The translations under genes and the position numbers were made by a program. 64,000 nt of DNA. It comes from Vagococcus carniphilus. Its GTDB lineage: Bacteria; Bacillota; Bacilli; Lactobacillales; Vagococcaceae. The notes beneath the pieces were generated by a model. It was not told the origin of the DNA. It saw nothing but the letters and a program-made list of their open reading frames with translations, and made no database searches. The stretch is taken from the NCBI RefSeq assembly GCF_014397115.1, contig NZ_CP060720.1:140001-204000 (forward strand). The letters are read 5' to 3'. Positions 29,735 through 39,119 of the stretch are shown here, in pieces (the stretch's first letter is position 1; the number at the start of each line of letters is the position of its first letter).

Positions 29735-29748
29735 TATGTGCCCACATA
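29735..29748. repeat. Right-end palindrome, sister of 26899
   Basis: TATGTGCCCACATA, identical to the integrase-proximal palindrome except that the central pair is inverted (CC for GG). Confidence 0.55.
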
Positions 29749-29762
29749 AATTGGATTTATTT

Positions 29763-29786
29763 TTGAATGCCATGTTGAATGCTATT
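29763..29786 (+). repeat. Right arm-type repeats of the integrase
   Basis: TTGAATGCCAT (29763) and TTGAATGCTAT (29775), 12 bp apart in direct orientation, matching the pair at 25681. Confidence 0.7.
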
Positions 29787-29821
29787 CATATTGGAACTAA
29801 TTACAATTAATGATATTTAAT

Positions 29822-29863
29822 AGAAGTAAGTTAGTAGTTTATACTCTAATTTGCTTCTTTTTT
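29822..29863 (+). terminator. Terminator inside right end of element
   Basis: AGAAGTAAGTTAG (29822-29834) pairs with CTAATTTGCTTCT (29846-29858) using two G-U pairs; T-run follows. Confidence 0.65.
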
Positions 29864-29894
29864 ATATCTAAAAATAGAGCTATTTAGATTAGAC

Positions 29895-29942
29895 TATATC
29901 GAACAAGGGAAGATAGCGAAAAAAGACAGTAGAGAGGCATAA
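29895..29942 (+). pseudogene. Displaced native 3' end of mnmG (attR)
   Basis: The frame reads [15 protein letters not shown] and a TAA stop. It matches the end of MnmG but has no upstream gene, so it is the original chromosomal end left behind when the element integrated at TATATCGAACAAGG. Confidence 0.9.
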
Positions 29943-29961
29943 GCCTTTCTCACTGTCTTTT
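29923..29961. terminator. Original mnmG terminator, shared with GNAT gene
   Basis: AAGACAGT (29923-29930) pairs with ACTGTCTT (29952-29959), with a further GAGAGGC/GCCTTTCTC inner stem. It covers the relic mnmG stop and the GNAT stop. Confidence 0.75.
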
Positions 29962-30378
29962 CAAATACATACCAATTCCTTCAGGTTCAGTTTTAACGAA
30001 GCCGAATTTTTCGTATAACCTATCAGCTGGAATGTCAGCGATTAAATTGACATAGGCTTGTTGATTAATAGACTCATTAACAAAAAGCATGAGATGTTCC
30101 ATAATTTGAGTTCCAATTTTTAGGCCTTGATAGTTAGGATCTACTGCAATATCAACTAGCTGATAGACGGTTCCACCATCTCCAATAATGCGTCCCATAC
30201 CTATCAGTCGGTGTGTTTCATTCTCTCTAACTGAAATGGCATAGATACTATTTTTTAAACCAACTTGACTTGCTATGAGTTGCCTTGAACTTAAACCTGC
30301 TTTTTTACGTAAAATTAGATATTCTTCTGCTTTTGGTGGTATAGATTCAATATAGAAAACGTTTTTATTTACAGTCAT
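29950..30378 (-). CDS. GNAT family N-acetyltransferase
   Basis: 142 residues with the GNAT acetyl-CoA-binding core: VDIAVDPNYQGLKIGTQIM carries the Q/RxxGxG/A pyrophosphate loop (QGLKIG). The C-terminus (YEKFGFVKTEP) is typical. Starts at 30378 behind GAGGGGAA. The substrate cannot be inferred. It was the convergent neighbour of mnmG before the element inserted. Confidence 0.9.
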   Translation of the reverse strand: MTVNKNVFYIESIPPKAEEYLILRKKAGLSSRQLIASQVGLKNSIYAISVRENETHRLIGMGRIIGDGGTVYQLVDIAVDPNYQGLKIGTQIMEHLMLFVNESINQQAYVNLIADIPADRLYEKFGFVKTEPEGIGMYLKRQ

Positions 30379-30426
30379 TTATTCCCCTCTTATTATTGTT
30401 AGTATAAATAGTATAGCAAATCAAAA

Positions 30427-30442
30427 TGTTTCACATGAAACA
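30427..30442. promoter_or_regulatory. parS-like site 3
   Basis: TGTTTCACATGAAACA differs from parS at one central base. It lies upstream of the GNAT gene, about 2 kb from parB. Confidence 0.75.
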
Positions 30443-30517
30443 TTTTAAAGGAAAATTTTAGACGAGTATTGAATGCCGTGTTAGAATAAAGGTATCAACT
30501 CATGAGGGGGATCTTTT

Positions 30518-30688
30518 ATGAATAATAAAAAATGGTATCAGAAAAAGAGAGTGTATATTCCAATTTCGGTTGCTATGGGTTTTCTAGGTGGTGCATGGAT
30601 AGGTAGTTTCCTAGGTATAAAATTAGATGATGAGTTTAACCCTGATTATTATAAGAAGAAAGAAGCTCCTATTTTTATTAAAAAGTAA
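30518..30688 (+). CDS. Small single-pass membrane protein (56 aa)
   Basis: 56 residues, MNNKKWYQKK, then a Gly-rich hydrophobic segment (about 13-34, ISVAMGFLGGAWIGSFLG) and a polar tail (DDEFNPDYYKKK). A GAGGGGGA ribosome-binding site sits 7 bases before the ATG, and a terminator follows directly. The positive N-terminus suggests it faces the cytoplasm. Family not recognised; coding is supported by the ribosome-binding site, clean frame and terminator. Confidence 0.7.
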   Translation: MNNKKWYQKKRVYIPISVAMGFLGGAWIGSFLGIKLDDEFNPDYYKKKEAPIFIKK

Positions 30689-30694
30689 AAATTT

Positions 30695-30725
30695 AAAACT
30701 TACAGCTTTGAGTTGTAAGTTTTTT
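30695..30725 (+). terminator. Terminator after the 56-aa membrane protein
   Basis: AAAACTTACA (30695-30704) pairs with TGTAAGTTTT (30714-30723); T-run. Confidence 0.8.
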
Positions 30726-30786
30726 CTTGTCTATCATGAGGATAATCATTGAATTTTTATGTTAATTGCGTTAGAGTAATAGTATC

Positions 30787-30808
30787 TGTGAAACAATTTT
30801 GTTTCACA
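30787..30808. repeat. 22-bp inverted repeat made of outward parS half-sites
   Basis: TGTGAAACAA and its complement TTGTTTCACA separated by TT, just before the rsmG ribosome-binding site. The half-sites are those of parS but in reversed order. It could be an RNA hairpin or a protein site. Confidence 0.7.
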
Positions 30809-30823
30809 ATAAGGAGAGAAGTC

Positions 30824-31543
30824 ATGAAACCAGATGTATTTAGACAAGAATTAGCTAAGATAGGTATCGACTTATCTGATGAACAGATAAATCAATTTAA
30901 AATTTATTATGAGTTATTAGTTGAATGGAACCAAAAAATTAACTTAACAGCTATTACTGAATTAGAAGAAGTTTATTTAAAACATTTTTACGATTCAATT
31001 ACTTTAGCTACTACTTTAGATTTAGGAAAAGAATCTTACTCCCTCTGTGATGTTGGTGCAGGAGCTGGATTCCCAAGTATACCAATTAAAATAGTGTATC
31101 CTAATTTAGAAATATCAATTGTTGATTCATTGAATAAGCGTATTAAATTTTTAACATTACTGTGTGATGAATTAAATTTAGAAAATGTTAATTTATATCA
31201 TGATAGAGCAGAAACGTTTGGTCAAAATAAGGCACATAGAGAGTCTTATGATTTTGTAACGGCTAGAGCAGTTGCTAGATTAAATGTTCTATCTGAATTA
31301 TGTATACCACTTGTTAAAAAGAACGGACAATTTTTAGCCCTTAAAGCTGCTAAGAGTGAAGAAGAAGTTCAAGAAAGTAAAAAAGCTATTGCAACATTGG
31401 GCGGTAAGTTGGCAGATGAAATTGAGATTTCTTTACCGTTTAGTGAAGATAAACGCTACATTGTTGTTATTGATAAGAAAAAAGAAACACCGAATAAATA
31501 TCCAAGAAAACCAGGAACGCCAAATAAAAAACCCCTTATTTAA
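30824..31543 (+). CDS. rsmG: 16S rRNA (guanine-527-N7)-methyltransferase
   Basis: 239 residues, Rossmann-type methyltransferase with the SAM loop [15 protein letters not shown]. Methylates G527 of 16S rRNA; loss in other species gives low-level streptomycin resistance. The ATG at 30824 is preferred (AAGGAGAG upstream) over a longer TTG reading at 30749 that crosses the inverted repeat. The C-terminal tail is basic ([12 protein letters not shown]). parA follows; noc, often found between them, is absent. Confidence 0.96.
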   Translation: MKPDVFRQELAKIGIDLSDEQINQFKIYYELLVEWNQKINLTAITELEEVYLKHFYDSITLATTLDLGKESYSLCDVGAGAGFPSIPIKIVYPNLEISIVDSLNKRIKFLTLLCDELNLENVNLYHDRAETFGQNKAHRESYDFVTARAVARLNVLSELCIPLVKKNGQFLALKAAKSEEEVQESKKAIATLGGKLADEIEISLPFSEDKRYIVVIDKKKETPNKYPRKPGTPNKKPLI

Positions 31544-31612
31544 AGAAAGGGATTTATACTACTAGAAATATCTGTATTAAAATCTATCGTTAGACATATT
31601 GGAGGAAATATA

Positions 31613-32380
31613 ATGGCACGGGTTATATCAGTTGCAAATCAAAAAGGTGGTGTGGGTAAAACAACCACCACAGTCAATTTGGGAGCTTGTCTTGCATTTT
31701 CAGGAAAAAAAGTATTGTTAGTCGATATGGATGCTCAAGGAAATGCGACAAGTGGAATAGGCATAAAAAAATCAGATGTTTCTCAAGATATTTATGATGT
31801 ATTAGTCAATGAAGTACCAATAAAAGAAGTTATTCAAAAAACATCTCGTGAAGATTTAGATATCGCACCAGCGACGATTCAACTATCAGGAGCTGAAATT
31901 GAACTAACTTCTATGATGGCTAGAGAATCACGATTAAAATTAGCTCTAAAAGATGTTGAGGACGAATATGATTATATTCTAATTGATTGTCCACCATCTC
32001 TAGGACATTTAACAATTAATTCATTTTCAGCGAGTGATTCGATTTTAATTCCTGTCCAATGTGAGTATTATGCATTAGAAGGATTGAGCCAACTGTTAAA
32101 TACCATTCGTTTAGTTCAAAAACACTTTAATCCTGATCTTAGAATTGAAGGGGTATTATTAACAATGTATGATGCTAGAACTAATCTTGGTTCAGAAGTA
32201 GTGGCAGAGGTAAGAAAGTACTTTAGAGAACGTGTTTATGACACTATTATTCCACGAAATGTGAGATTATCTGAAGCTCCAAGTCATGGTCAGTCAATTA
32301 TTGACTATGATCCAAAATCAAAAGGTGCAGAATTTTATCATGCATTAGCAAAGGAAGTGATGACTCGTGAGCAAGACTAA
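31613..32380 (+). CDS. parA: Chromosome partitioning ATPase ParA (Soj)
   Basis: 255 residues, deviant Walker A QKGGVGKTTTTVNLG at residues 10-24, and LIDCPPSLG as the Walker B-type region. Works with ParB/parS in origin segregation and can modulate DnaA. GGAGG precedes the ATG. It overlaps parB by 14 bp, which indicates translational coupling. Confidence 0.96.
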   Translation: MARVISVANQKGGVGKTTTTVNLGACLAFSGKKVLLVDMDAQGNATSGIGIKKSDVSQDIYDVLVNEVPIKEVIQKTSREDLDIAPATIQLSGAEIELTSMMARESRLKLALKDVEDEYDYILIDCPPSLGHLTINSFSASDSILIPVQCEYYALEGLSQLLNTIRLVQKHFNPDLRIEGVLLTMYDARTNLGSEVVAEVRKYFRERVYDTIIPRNVRLSEAPSHGQSIIDYDPKSKGAEFYHALAKEVMTREQD

Positions 32381-33263
32381 TAAAGGATTGGGTCGAGGAA
32401 TTGACGCCCTTTTTAAAGATTTCTCTGAAATAGAAGAAGTTGATATAAAAAAAGAAACGGTTGTAGAAATTCCGTTAGAGGAATTGCGTCCAAATCCGTA
32501 TCAACCAAGAAAAACCTTCGATGAAAAAGCGTTAGAAGAATTATCAGAGTCTATTAAACAATCAGGGGTATTCCAACCAATTATTGTCAGACAATCAACT
32601 ATTAAAGGGTATGAAATTATTGCTGGGGAGAGACGTTTCCGTGCCTCTAAATTAGCAGGGAAAGAAACAGTTCCAGCAATTGTTCGCGAATTTGATGAAG
32701 CACGTATGATGCAAATCGCCGTTTTAGAAAACTTGCAACGGGAAGACTTAAGTCCAATGGAAGAAGCAGAAGCTTATGAGATGCTGATGAAAAACTTGAA
32801 ATTAACACAAGTGGAGTTAGCTGAACAACTTGGTAAAAGTCGCCCATATATTGCCAATTATTTGCGTTTATTATCATTACCACAAGTGGTTAAAGATCTT
32901 GTTCAAAAAGAACAACTTTCAATGGGACAAGCAAGAACGTTATTGGCTTTAAAAGAAACAGATCAAATTATTCCTTTAGCAAATCGAGTTTTAAAGGAAG
33001 GATTAACTGTTCGTCAACTGGAACAAATTGTTTCAGAAATGAATGAAACACAAGGGCCACCTCTAAAAAAAGTGAAAAAGAAACCACAAGCTAAACCTTA
33101 TTATATTAGAACGAGTGAAGATCGTTTAATGGATAAATTTGGAACAAGTGTTGCTATCCAAGAAAAAGATGGTAAAGGTAAAATTGAAATCGAATATTTA
33201 TCTCAAGCTGATTTGACTCGAATTTTAGATATTTTAGAAATACAGTTTGACTCAGATATGTAA
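32367..33263 (+). CDS. parB: Chromosome partitioning protein ParB (Spo0J)
   Basis: 298 residues. N-terminal ParB/Srx domain (RPNPYQPRKTF, AGERRFRASKLAG), HTH core (TQVELAEQLGKSRPYIANYLRLL) and C-terminal dimerisation domain. It begins with GTG inside the end of parA. It binds the parS sites listed here, loading as a CTP-dependent clamp in studied species. Confidence 0.96.
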   Translation: MSKTNKGLGRGIDALFKDFSEIEEVDIKKETVVEIPLEELRPNPYQPRKTFDEKALEELSESIKQSGVFQPIIVRQSTIKGYEIIAGERRFRASKLAGKETVPAIVREFDEARMMQIAVLENLQREDLSPMEEAEAYEMLMKNLKLTQVELAEQLGKSRPYIANYLRLLSLPQVVKDLVQKEQLSMGQARTLLALKETDQIIPLANRVLKEGLTVRQLEQIVSEMNETQGPPLKKVKKKPQAKPYYIRTSEDRLMDKFGTSVAIQEKDGKGKIEIEYLSQADLTRILDILEIQFDSDM

Positions 33264-33272
33264 GAGGAGAAG

Positions 33273-33308
33273 AGAGGGAGAAAATATATTTTCTGAACCT
33301 CTTTTTTA
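33273..33308 (+). terminator. parB terminator
   Basis: AGAGG (33273-33277) with CCTCT (33298-33302), an inner AT-rich palindrome GAAAATATATTTTC, then a T-run. Confidence 0.6.
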
Positions 33309-33450
33309 TCCTGATATATTATAAAAGTTGAAATTGAAGCTAAAAATAATTCGAAAAAATTTTAGAATTAACCCCGCAAACACATTCTATTTTATGTTAA
33401 GATATAGCTTGTGCATAGGCGACTTTTGAACGTAAAGGACGGTATTTAAT

Positions 33451-33642
33451 ATGTATGAATTAGGCGATGTGGTAGAGATGAAAAAACCTCACGCATGTCA
33501 AACCAATCGTTGGGAAATTGTCCGTATGGGAATGGATATTAAGATAAAATGTCTTAACTGCGAGCATATTGTGATGATGCCAAGACGTGAATTTGATAAA
33601 AAAATGAAAAAGATTCTAGAGATGAAAAACGTAGAAAATTAA
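33451..33642 (+). CDS. DUF951 family protein
   Basis: 63 residues. The sequence fits the DUF951 family: DVVEMKKPHACQTNRWEI and IKCLNCEHIVMMPRREF. Two Cys in CLNC plus the first Cys suggest possible metal binding. Usually encoded beside ychF and parB in Firmicutes, as here (20 bp before ychF). Function not established. Confidence 0.9.
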   Translation: MYELGDVVEMKKPHACQTNRWEIVRMGMDIKIKCLNCEHIVMMPRREFDKKMKKILEMKNVEN

Positions 33643-33661
33643 AAGAAAGAGTGATCATTAG

Positions 33662-34762
33662 ATGGCATTAACAGCAGGAATTGTTGGATTACCAAACGTT
33701 GGTAAATCAACGTTATTCAATGCAATAACAAAAGCAGGAGTAGAAGCGGCAAACTATCCATTTGCGACAATTGATCCTAACGTAGGAATGGTAGAAGTAC
33801 CAGATTTTCGTTTAGACGAATTAACAAAATTAGTAAAACCTAAGAAAACAGTACCAGCAACATTTGAATTTACAGATATTGCAGGAATTGTAAAGGGTGC
33901 TAGTAAAGGTGAAGGTTTAGGAAATAAATTTTTAAGCAACATTCGTCAAGTAGATGCTATTTGTCATGTGGTTCGTTGTTTTGATGATGAAAATATCACT
34001 CACGTAGAAGGTCGTGTGAACCCGTTAGAAGATATCGAAATTATTAATTTAGAACTTATCTTTGCTGACTTAGAATCTGTTGATAAGCGTTTGAGCCGTG
34101 TAGCTAAAATCGCTAAAACAAAAGACAAAGAAGCGGTTGCTGAATTAGCAGTTTTAGAAAAAATTAAACCTGTTTTAGAAGAAGGGAAATCAGCAAGATC
34201 GATTGAATTCTCTGATGATGAATTACCAATTGTAAAAGGTTTATTCCTTTTAACAACAAAACCAGTTCTTTATGTAGCTAACGTTGCAGAAGACGAAGTG
34301 GCTGATGAAGAAGGTAATGAGTACGTACAACAAGTAAAAGAATTTGCGGCAACTGAAAATGCAGAAGTTATTACAGTTTGTGCTAAAGCTGAAGAAGAAA
34401 TTGCTGAATTAGATGATGAAGATAAGATGGAATTTTTAGAAGCTTTAGGGATTGAAGAATCAGGATTAGATAAATTGATTCGTGCAGCATACCACTTGTT
34501 AGGTTTAGCAACTTATTTTACAGCAGGTGAGCAAGAAGTAAGGGCATGGACATTTAAAAATGGAATGAAGGCTCCTGAGTGCGCGGGAATTATTCATACT
34601 GATTTTGAACGCGGATTTATTCGTGCTGAAACAGTTTCTTATGATGACTTGAAAGAACATGGAAGTATGTCAGCGGCTAAGGAAGTGGGACGTGTTCGAT
34701 TAGAAGGTAAAGAGTACATCGTAAAAGATGGCGACGTTATGCTGTTTAGATTCAACGTTTAA
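33662..34762 (+). CDS. ychF: Redox-regulated ATPase/GTPase YchF (Obg family)
   Basis: 366 residues. N-terminal G domain with GLPNVGKSTLF and DIAGIVKGASKGEG, a coiled-coil insertion and a C-terminal TGS domain (ECAGIIHTDFERGF). Known as an ATP-preferring ribosome-associated enzyme. Probably co-transcribed with the DUF951 gene; RBS is weak (AAAGAGTG). Confidence 0.96.
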   Translation: MALTAGIVGLPNVGKSTLFNAITKAGVEAANYPFATIDPNVGMVEVPDFRLDELTKLVKPKKTVPATFEFTDIAGIVKGASKGEGLGNKFLSNIRQVDAICHVVRCFDDENITHVEGRVNPLEDIEIINLELIFADLESVDKRLSRVAKIAKTKDKEAVAELAVLEKIKPVLEEGKSARSIEFSDDELPIVKGLFLLTTKPVLYVANVAEDEVADEEGNEYVQQVKEFAATENAEVITVCAKAEEEIAELDDEDKMEFLEALGIEESGLDKLIRAAYHLLGLATYFTAGEQEVRAWTFKNGMKAPECAGIIHTDFERGFIRAETVSYDDLKEHGSMSAAKEVGRVRLEGKEYIVKDGDVMLFRFNV

Positions 34763-34786
34763 AATTAGAAAATAAAGGTGAGACTA

Positions 34787-35485
34787 TTGGAAGAAACTAG
34801 AGAAGAACTACAACAAAAAGTAGCTCAAAATCGTGAGTTAATGACACAATTAACGAAAAAAAATGACCAATTTATTTTTGATATTAATAAAGTTTTAGAA
34901 ACAAGTCAGTTAGAAGAAGAAAAAAAAGTAAGAGAACTCAACACAATGTTAGTTGCCTTAGTAGAAGGTCAAAAAACAGGTGTGACGGCTAAACAATTAT
35001 ATGGCACACCAACTGAAGCAGCTGATGCAATTATTAATGCACCAGAACCAGCTCCAGAGATGACTTTTGGTAAAATTATGTTAGATAACTTTTTACTATT
35101 ATTCACTATTTTAAGTGTGATGGTTTCCCTATTCGGTATGTTTTCTAGAACAGGTCAACAAACAACTCAAGGAATCACAGCAATTGTATTAGGTGCAGCT
35201 TCAGGTGCTTTTTCATTCTACCTGATTTACCGCTATATCTATGTCTATGACCAACCAGGAGCAGATGCAAGTAAGCGTCCAGGATTCCTAAAAACATCGG
35301 GAATTATGGCATTAAGTTTTATTCCTTGGTTTATCGTATTTGCATTAGCTAGCTTCTTACCAGCCAATGTGAATCCGGTACTAGATCCAATGTTGACTAT
35401 TTCTTTAGGGGTAGCCACTTATGGAATTCGTTATTGGTTGAAGAAAAAATTTAGATTTGAGAGTGTCATGTTTGCTAAACGTTAA
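34787..35485 (+). CDS. DUF1129-like four-helix membrane protein
   Basis: About 232 residues. A soluble charged N-terminus (about 1-85) is followed by four predicted membrane segments (LLLFTILSVMVSLFG; a Gly-Ala-rich segment; IMALSFIPWFIVFAL; LTISLGVATYGIRYW) and a basic end. Fits the DUF1129 family. The TTG at 34787 is chosen since AAAGGTGA sits 5 bases before it; GTG at 34778 overlaps that site. Function unknown. Confidence 0.75.
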   Translation: MEETREELQQKVAQNRELMTQLTKKNDQFIFDINKVLETSQLEEEKKVRELNTMLVALVEGQKTGVTAKQLYGTPTEAADAIINAPEPAPEMTFGKIMLDNFLLLFTILSVMVSLFGMFSRTGQQTTQGITAIVLGAASGAFSFYLIYRYIYVYDQPGADASKRPGFLKTSGIMALSFIPWFIVFALASFLPANVNPVLDPMLTISLGVATYGIRYWLKKKFRFESVMFAKR

Positions 35486-35493
35486 TAATTACT

Positions 35494-35529
35494 AAATCTA
35501 ATCAAAGAACTTGATTAGATTTTTTTTTA
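35494..35529 (+). terminator. Terminator between DUF1129-like gene and guaB
   Basis: AAATCTAATCAA (35494-35505), AGAAC loop, TTGATTAGATTT (35511-35522), T-run. Confidence 0.9.
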
Positions 35530-35534
35530 ATTAG

Positions 35535-37094
<1,560 letters not shown>

Positions 37095-37106
37095 AACTTT
37101 TAAAAG

Positions 37107-37132
37107 GAAGGCTACTGAGGCCTTCTTTTTTT
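37107..37132 (+). terminator. guaB terminator
   Basis: GAAGGC (37107-37112) pairs with GCCTTC (37120-37125), T-run follows. Confidence 0.7.
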
Positions 37133-37151
37133 GCTTTATTAAGGTCGTTTG

Positions 37152-37185
37152 CTAAAAAAAGAGACCGACACGTAAGTCAGTCTCT
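37152..37185 (-). terminator. serS terminator
   Basis: Leftward AGAGACTGAC, 6-nt loop, GTCGGTCTCT (one G-U), then seven Ts. Confidence 0.85.
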
Positions 37186-37199
37186 ATTAAATAAATGAA

Positions 37200-38477
37200 T
37201 TAATCTTTAGTAATTTTTGTTAAACCACCCATGTAAGGAACTAAAACTTCAGGAATTGTTACACTACCGTCTTCATTTTGATAGTTTTCTAAGATAGCCG
37301 CAACAGTTCTACCAACAGCTAATCCAGATCCGTTTAAAGTATGCACGAAGTCAGTTTTACCTTCTTCGTTACGGTAACGGATTTTAGCACGTCTTGCTTG
37401 GAAGTTCTCACAGTTAGAACAAGAACTGATTTCACGATAAGTATCTTGAGCTGGAATCCAAACTTCAATGTCATAAGTTTTAGCAGCAGAAAAGCCCATG
37501 TCTCCTGTACAAAGAGTAATTACTCGGTATGGTAAGTTTAATTTTTGTAGAATAGCTTCTGCATTATTAGTCATTTTTTCTAATTCTTCATAAGAAGTTT
37601 CTGGTTTACTTAATTTTACCATCTCAACTTTGTTGAATTGGTGTAATCTGATTAAACCTCTTGTGTCACGTCCTGCACTTCCAGCTTCTGAACGGAAAGA
37701 AGGGCTTAGGGCTGTAAAGTAAACAGGTAATTGTTCAGGTGATAAAATTTCATCACGGTAGTAGTTAGTTAAAGGAACTTCTGCTGTAGGAATTAATGTA
37801 TAGTTACTGTTTTCTAATTGGAAAACATCTTCTTTAAATTTAGGAAATTGACCTGTACCAAACATAGAATCTTCGTTAACAATGTATGGTGTAATCATTT
37901 CAGTATATCCATGTTCATAGATATGAGTATCAAGCATTAAATTGTAAATAGCTCTTTCTAAACGAGCGCCTAATCCTTTGTAGAAGACAAAGCGACTACC
38001 AGAAACCTTAGCACCACGTTCAAAATCTAAAATTCCTAAATTTTCAGCTACTTCCCAATGAGGTTTTGCTTCGAAATCAAATTTTCTAGGAGTTTCCCAA
38101 CGTCTAACTTCCACATTGTCATCTTCGTCTTCTCCAACTGGAACATCTTCATGAGGTAGGTTTGGTAAAGTGTGAGAAATAGTTTGTAGTTTTTCGTCGA
38201 TACCGCGAATTGTATCGTCTAACCCTTTAATTTTTTCTCCTAATTCTTTCATTTCAACAATTTTATCATCTGCATTTTCTTTGTTGCGTTTTAGTGTAGA
38301 GATTTCTTGAGAAACATCATTTTTAGTTTTTTTCAAAGTTTCCACTTGAACTAAATGTTCACGTCTGTCCTTATCAAGAGCCATGAAATCATTTAAAATC
38401 TCAACGTTAACTCCACGGGTTAATAATTTTTCTTTGACAATGTCAAAGTTTTGTCTCATAAATTTTACATCTAACAT
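37200..38477 (-). CDS. serS: Seryl-tRNA synthetase
   Basis: 425 residues, class II. An N-terminal coiled-coil arm (about 30-100) that grips tRNA-Ser is followed by the catalytic domain with motif 2 ([25 protein letters not shown], partly shown) and motif 3 ([17 protein letters not shown]). Preceded by a T-box leader with a serine specifier. Single-gene unit with its own terminator. Confidence 0.97.
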   Translation of the reverse strand: MLDVKFMRQNFDIVKEKLLTRGVNVEILNDFMALDKDRREHLVQVETLKKTKNDVSQEISTLKRNKENADDKIVEMKELGEKIKGLDDTIRGIDEKLQTISHTLPNLPHEDVPVGEDEDDNVEVRRWETPRKFDFEAKPHWEVAENLGILDFERGAKVSGSRFVFYKGLGARLERAIYNLMLDTHIYEHGYTEMITPYIVNEDSMFGTGQFPKFKEDVFQLENSNYTLIPTAEVPLTNYYRDEILSPEQLPVYFTALSPSFRSEAGSAGRDTRGLIRLHQFNKVEMVKLSKPETSYEELEKMTNNAEAILQKLNLPYRVITLCTGDMGFSAAKTYDIEVWIPAQDTYREISSCSNCENFQARRAKIRYRNEEGKTDFVHTLNGSGLAVGRTVAAILENYQNEDGSVTIPEVLVPYMGGLTKITKD

Positions 38478-38502
38478 AATACATCCTCCTTAAATTTTTA
38501 AA

Positions 38503-38760
38503 ATAAAAAAACCTTCCACCCCAAAAAGAATAAATATTCCTTTTGGGGCGAAAGGTTGAATTTCGCGGTACCACCCAGATTTACACATGTGTGTCTTCAT
38601 TAAGCAAGTTAACGGTTTGCATCCGATGTAGCTTAATCCTAATGGTTTTCGCTACATATCATTAAAAAGTGGATTCCTTATCTTTTTGTATTGACTTTCA
38701 CCAACCGTCAACTCTCTAAAACAAGTAAAGTAAGTACTAATCTTTTTTTGACTATTTATT
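38503..38760 (-). promoter_or_regulatory. T-box leader of serS
   Basis: Leftward, the T-box GGGTGGTACCGCGAAA lies at about 38561-38577. A long terminator hairpin (CCCCAAAAGGAAT against ATTCTTTTTGGGG plus flanking pairs, 38504-38556) ends in a T-run. The stem I motif AGAGAGTTGACGGTTGGTG is present. The specifier is read as UCC (plus-strand GGA at 38671-38673, in the GGAATCCACT context), a serine codon, which fits serS. Confidence 0.92.
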
Positions 38761-38766
38761 AGATAG

Positions 38767-38795
38767 AGTATAGCTACTTTTTTTTAGTCTGTCAA
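38767..38795 (-). promoter_or_regulatory. serS promoter
   Basis: Leftward TTGACA (38790-38795), 17-bp spacer, TATACT (38767-38772). It abuts the end of the MazG-like gene. Confidence 0.85.
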
Positions 38796-38796
38796 A

Positions 38797-39096
38797 TTAG
38801 TTGTGGAGGTGCTGCTTCCATTTTGTCATTTTTTCTGTCAAAAGCGTAATAAATTCTTCATCGCTGCTGCCTTCTAATTTGTAGTAAAGAGCAGTGGCAA
38901 CTAAAATAGTATCAATACATTCTTCTTTGATATCCTCTGTTTGTAATGACTTATATTGATTACCACTGGCTTTAGTTTGACTTAACACAGCTTGAGCGAC
39001 TTCACCAGATTCTTCAGATAATTTTAAGGCCATTTGTTCTAGTGTTTTTGGCTCAAGTATAGCTAATTGTTTGATTGCTTGAAGTGTTTTGTCCAT
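38797..39096 (-). CDS. MazG-like nucleotide pyrophosphohydrolase
   Basis: 99 residues. A single MazG-like domain; the metal-binding acidic residues are in KLSEESGEVAQAV and KEECIDTILVA. Proteins of this type split (d)NTPs to monophosphates. The start at 39096 is chosen because GGAGG lies 11 bases before it; the ATG at 39114 has no such site. It follows the hydrolase gene by 23 bp on the same strand. The substrate is unknown. Confidence 0.8.
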   Translation of the reverse strand: MDKTLQAIKQLAILEPKTLEQMALKLSEESGEVAQAVLSQTKASGNQYKSLQTEDIKEECIDTILVATALYYKLEGSSDEEFITLLTEKMTKWKQHLHN

Positions 39097-39119
39097 TAAG
39101 GAATTAACCTCCATTAAAA

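Larger units (their letters stand above)
25592..29942. mobile_element. Integrated element in the 3' end of mnmG
   Basis: About 4.3 kb between two copies of the mnmG 3' end. Contents in order: leftward integrase next to the left end, remnants of a replication module, an AlbA_2/ATPase gene, a 10-bp tandem repeat and arm-type repeats at both ends. mnmG, GNAT and rsmG continue on either side in the expected context. There are no structural, packaging or conjugation genes, so it is a satellite-like or decayed integrative element. Left boundary 25592 and right boundary within 29895-29942. Confidence 0.88.

Noticed and set aside
29564-29773. Leftward open frame rich in Leu-Tyr-Ser-Thr repeats
   Set aside because: It is only the translation of the opposite strand of the 10-bp tandem repeat; no ribosome-binding site.
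30469-30479. Third copy of the integrase arm repeat (TTGAATGCCGT) outside the element
   Set aside because: Single imperfect copy outside attR, likely chance or part of a promoter region.
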